NCBI GenBank assembly: GCA_016201185.1
Contig: JACQDG010000254.1
Location: 1-5,364, forward strand
From: Acidobacteriota bacterium
Lineage (GTDB): Bacteria; Acidobacteriota; Terriglobia; Bryobacterales; JACQDG01
DNA: 5,364 nucleotides
Reading direction: 5' to 3'
Shown here piece by piece: positions 5,228-5,364 of this stretch (positions are counted from its first letter, which is position 1; the number at the start of each line of letters is the position of its first letter). The notes below the pieces were generated by a model that was not told the origin of the DNA, made no database searches, and was given only the letters and a program-made list of their open reading frames with translations. A program made the position numbers and the translations under genes.

Positions 5228-5364
5228 CTACAGCCGCTCGCGCTGGATCACGATGCGGCTCCGGCGCTCGCTGCTCGACCGCTCGGGTAGTTCCAGGTTC
5301 AGCGTGATCTCCTTCTTGTTTCGCACTACCACGATGGGAATGAATTTCTTCTCCCAGGCGGAGC
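5228..5364 (-). CDS. C-terminal end of a probable PDZ-domain protein (partial)
   Basis: Reading leftwards from the window edge, 44 residues are open to a TAG at 5230-5228. The segment begins SAWEKKFIPIVVVRNKKEIT and continues into LNLELPERSSSERRSRIVIQRERL. The V-V-V-R-N-K-K-E-I-T-L-N-L-E-L run is the typical last strand pair of a PDZ domain, as at the C-terminus of HtrA-like serine proteases and other PDZ proteins (for example VxRxGKExxxxVxL). It is followed by a charged Arg/Ser tail. Only the end of the gene is inside the window, so a protease domain cannot be confirmed. Its stop is 2 bp from the last stop of the converging SBBP remnant, and no terminator is visible between them. The frame is short but its composition is convincingly coding. 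Confidence 0.65.
   Translation of the reverse strand, partial: SAWEKKFIPIVVVRNKKEITLNLELPERSSSERRSRIVIQRERL

Overview
The window looks like chromosomal DNA from a GC-rich, free-living bacterium, most likely an Acidobacteriota member of the Solibacter/Bryobacter type. That placement is an inference from gene content: a xylose-isomerase-like TIM-barrel protein with an L-Q-N-H-P-P motif, a remnant with the 'YDPTAPLVIDPV' signature of SBBP beta-propeller proteins, and a small secreted glycine-zipper protein. No rRNA, tRNA, CRISPR, transposase or integrase was seen.

Layout. Positions 1-303 (+) are the C-terminal end of an unrecognised protein. It converges on, and overlaps by 22 bp, an MscS-type mechanosensitive channel gene (282-1352, -). 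A 90-bp divergent gap separates the channel from a sugar phosphate isomerase/epimerase-like gene (1443-2417, +). Eight bases after its stop, in convergent orientation, ends a 480-residue GT-C-type membrane glycosyltransferase-like gene (2426-3868, -). Rightward is a gene-poor, patchwork stretch. It holds a small secreted protein gene with a beta-rich part and a glycine zipper (4106-4570, +), about 390 bp with no convincing gene, a short lipoprotein start joined out of frame to an SBBP-like fragment (4964-5225, +), and the C-terminal end of a probable PDZ-domain protein (5228-5364, -).

The most unusual structure is a set of diverged direct repeats. A 43-bp piece of the isomerase 3' end (2343-2385) recurs at 3913-3955, so the whole GT-C gene sits between direct repeats. 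A 48-bp piece from inside the GT-C gene (2588-2635) recurs at 5074-5122, within the broken lipoprotein/SBBP gene, with one extra G. That extra G is exactly what separates the lipoprotein frame from the SBBP frame. The 3.9-5.2 kb stretch therefore looks like a site of past segmental copying and gene decay.

The genes do not form an obvious pathway. The channel would act in osmotic protection, the isomerase-like protein in cytosolic carbohydrate metabolism, and the GT-C protein in sugar transfer at the membrane. Orientations alternate, so most are probably transcribed alone.
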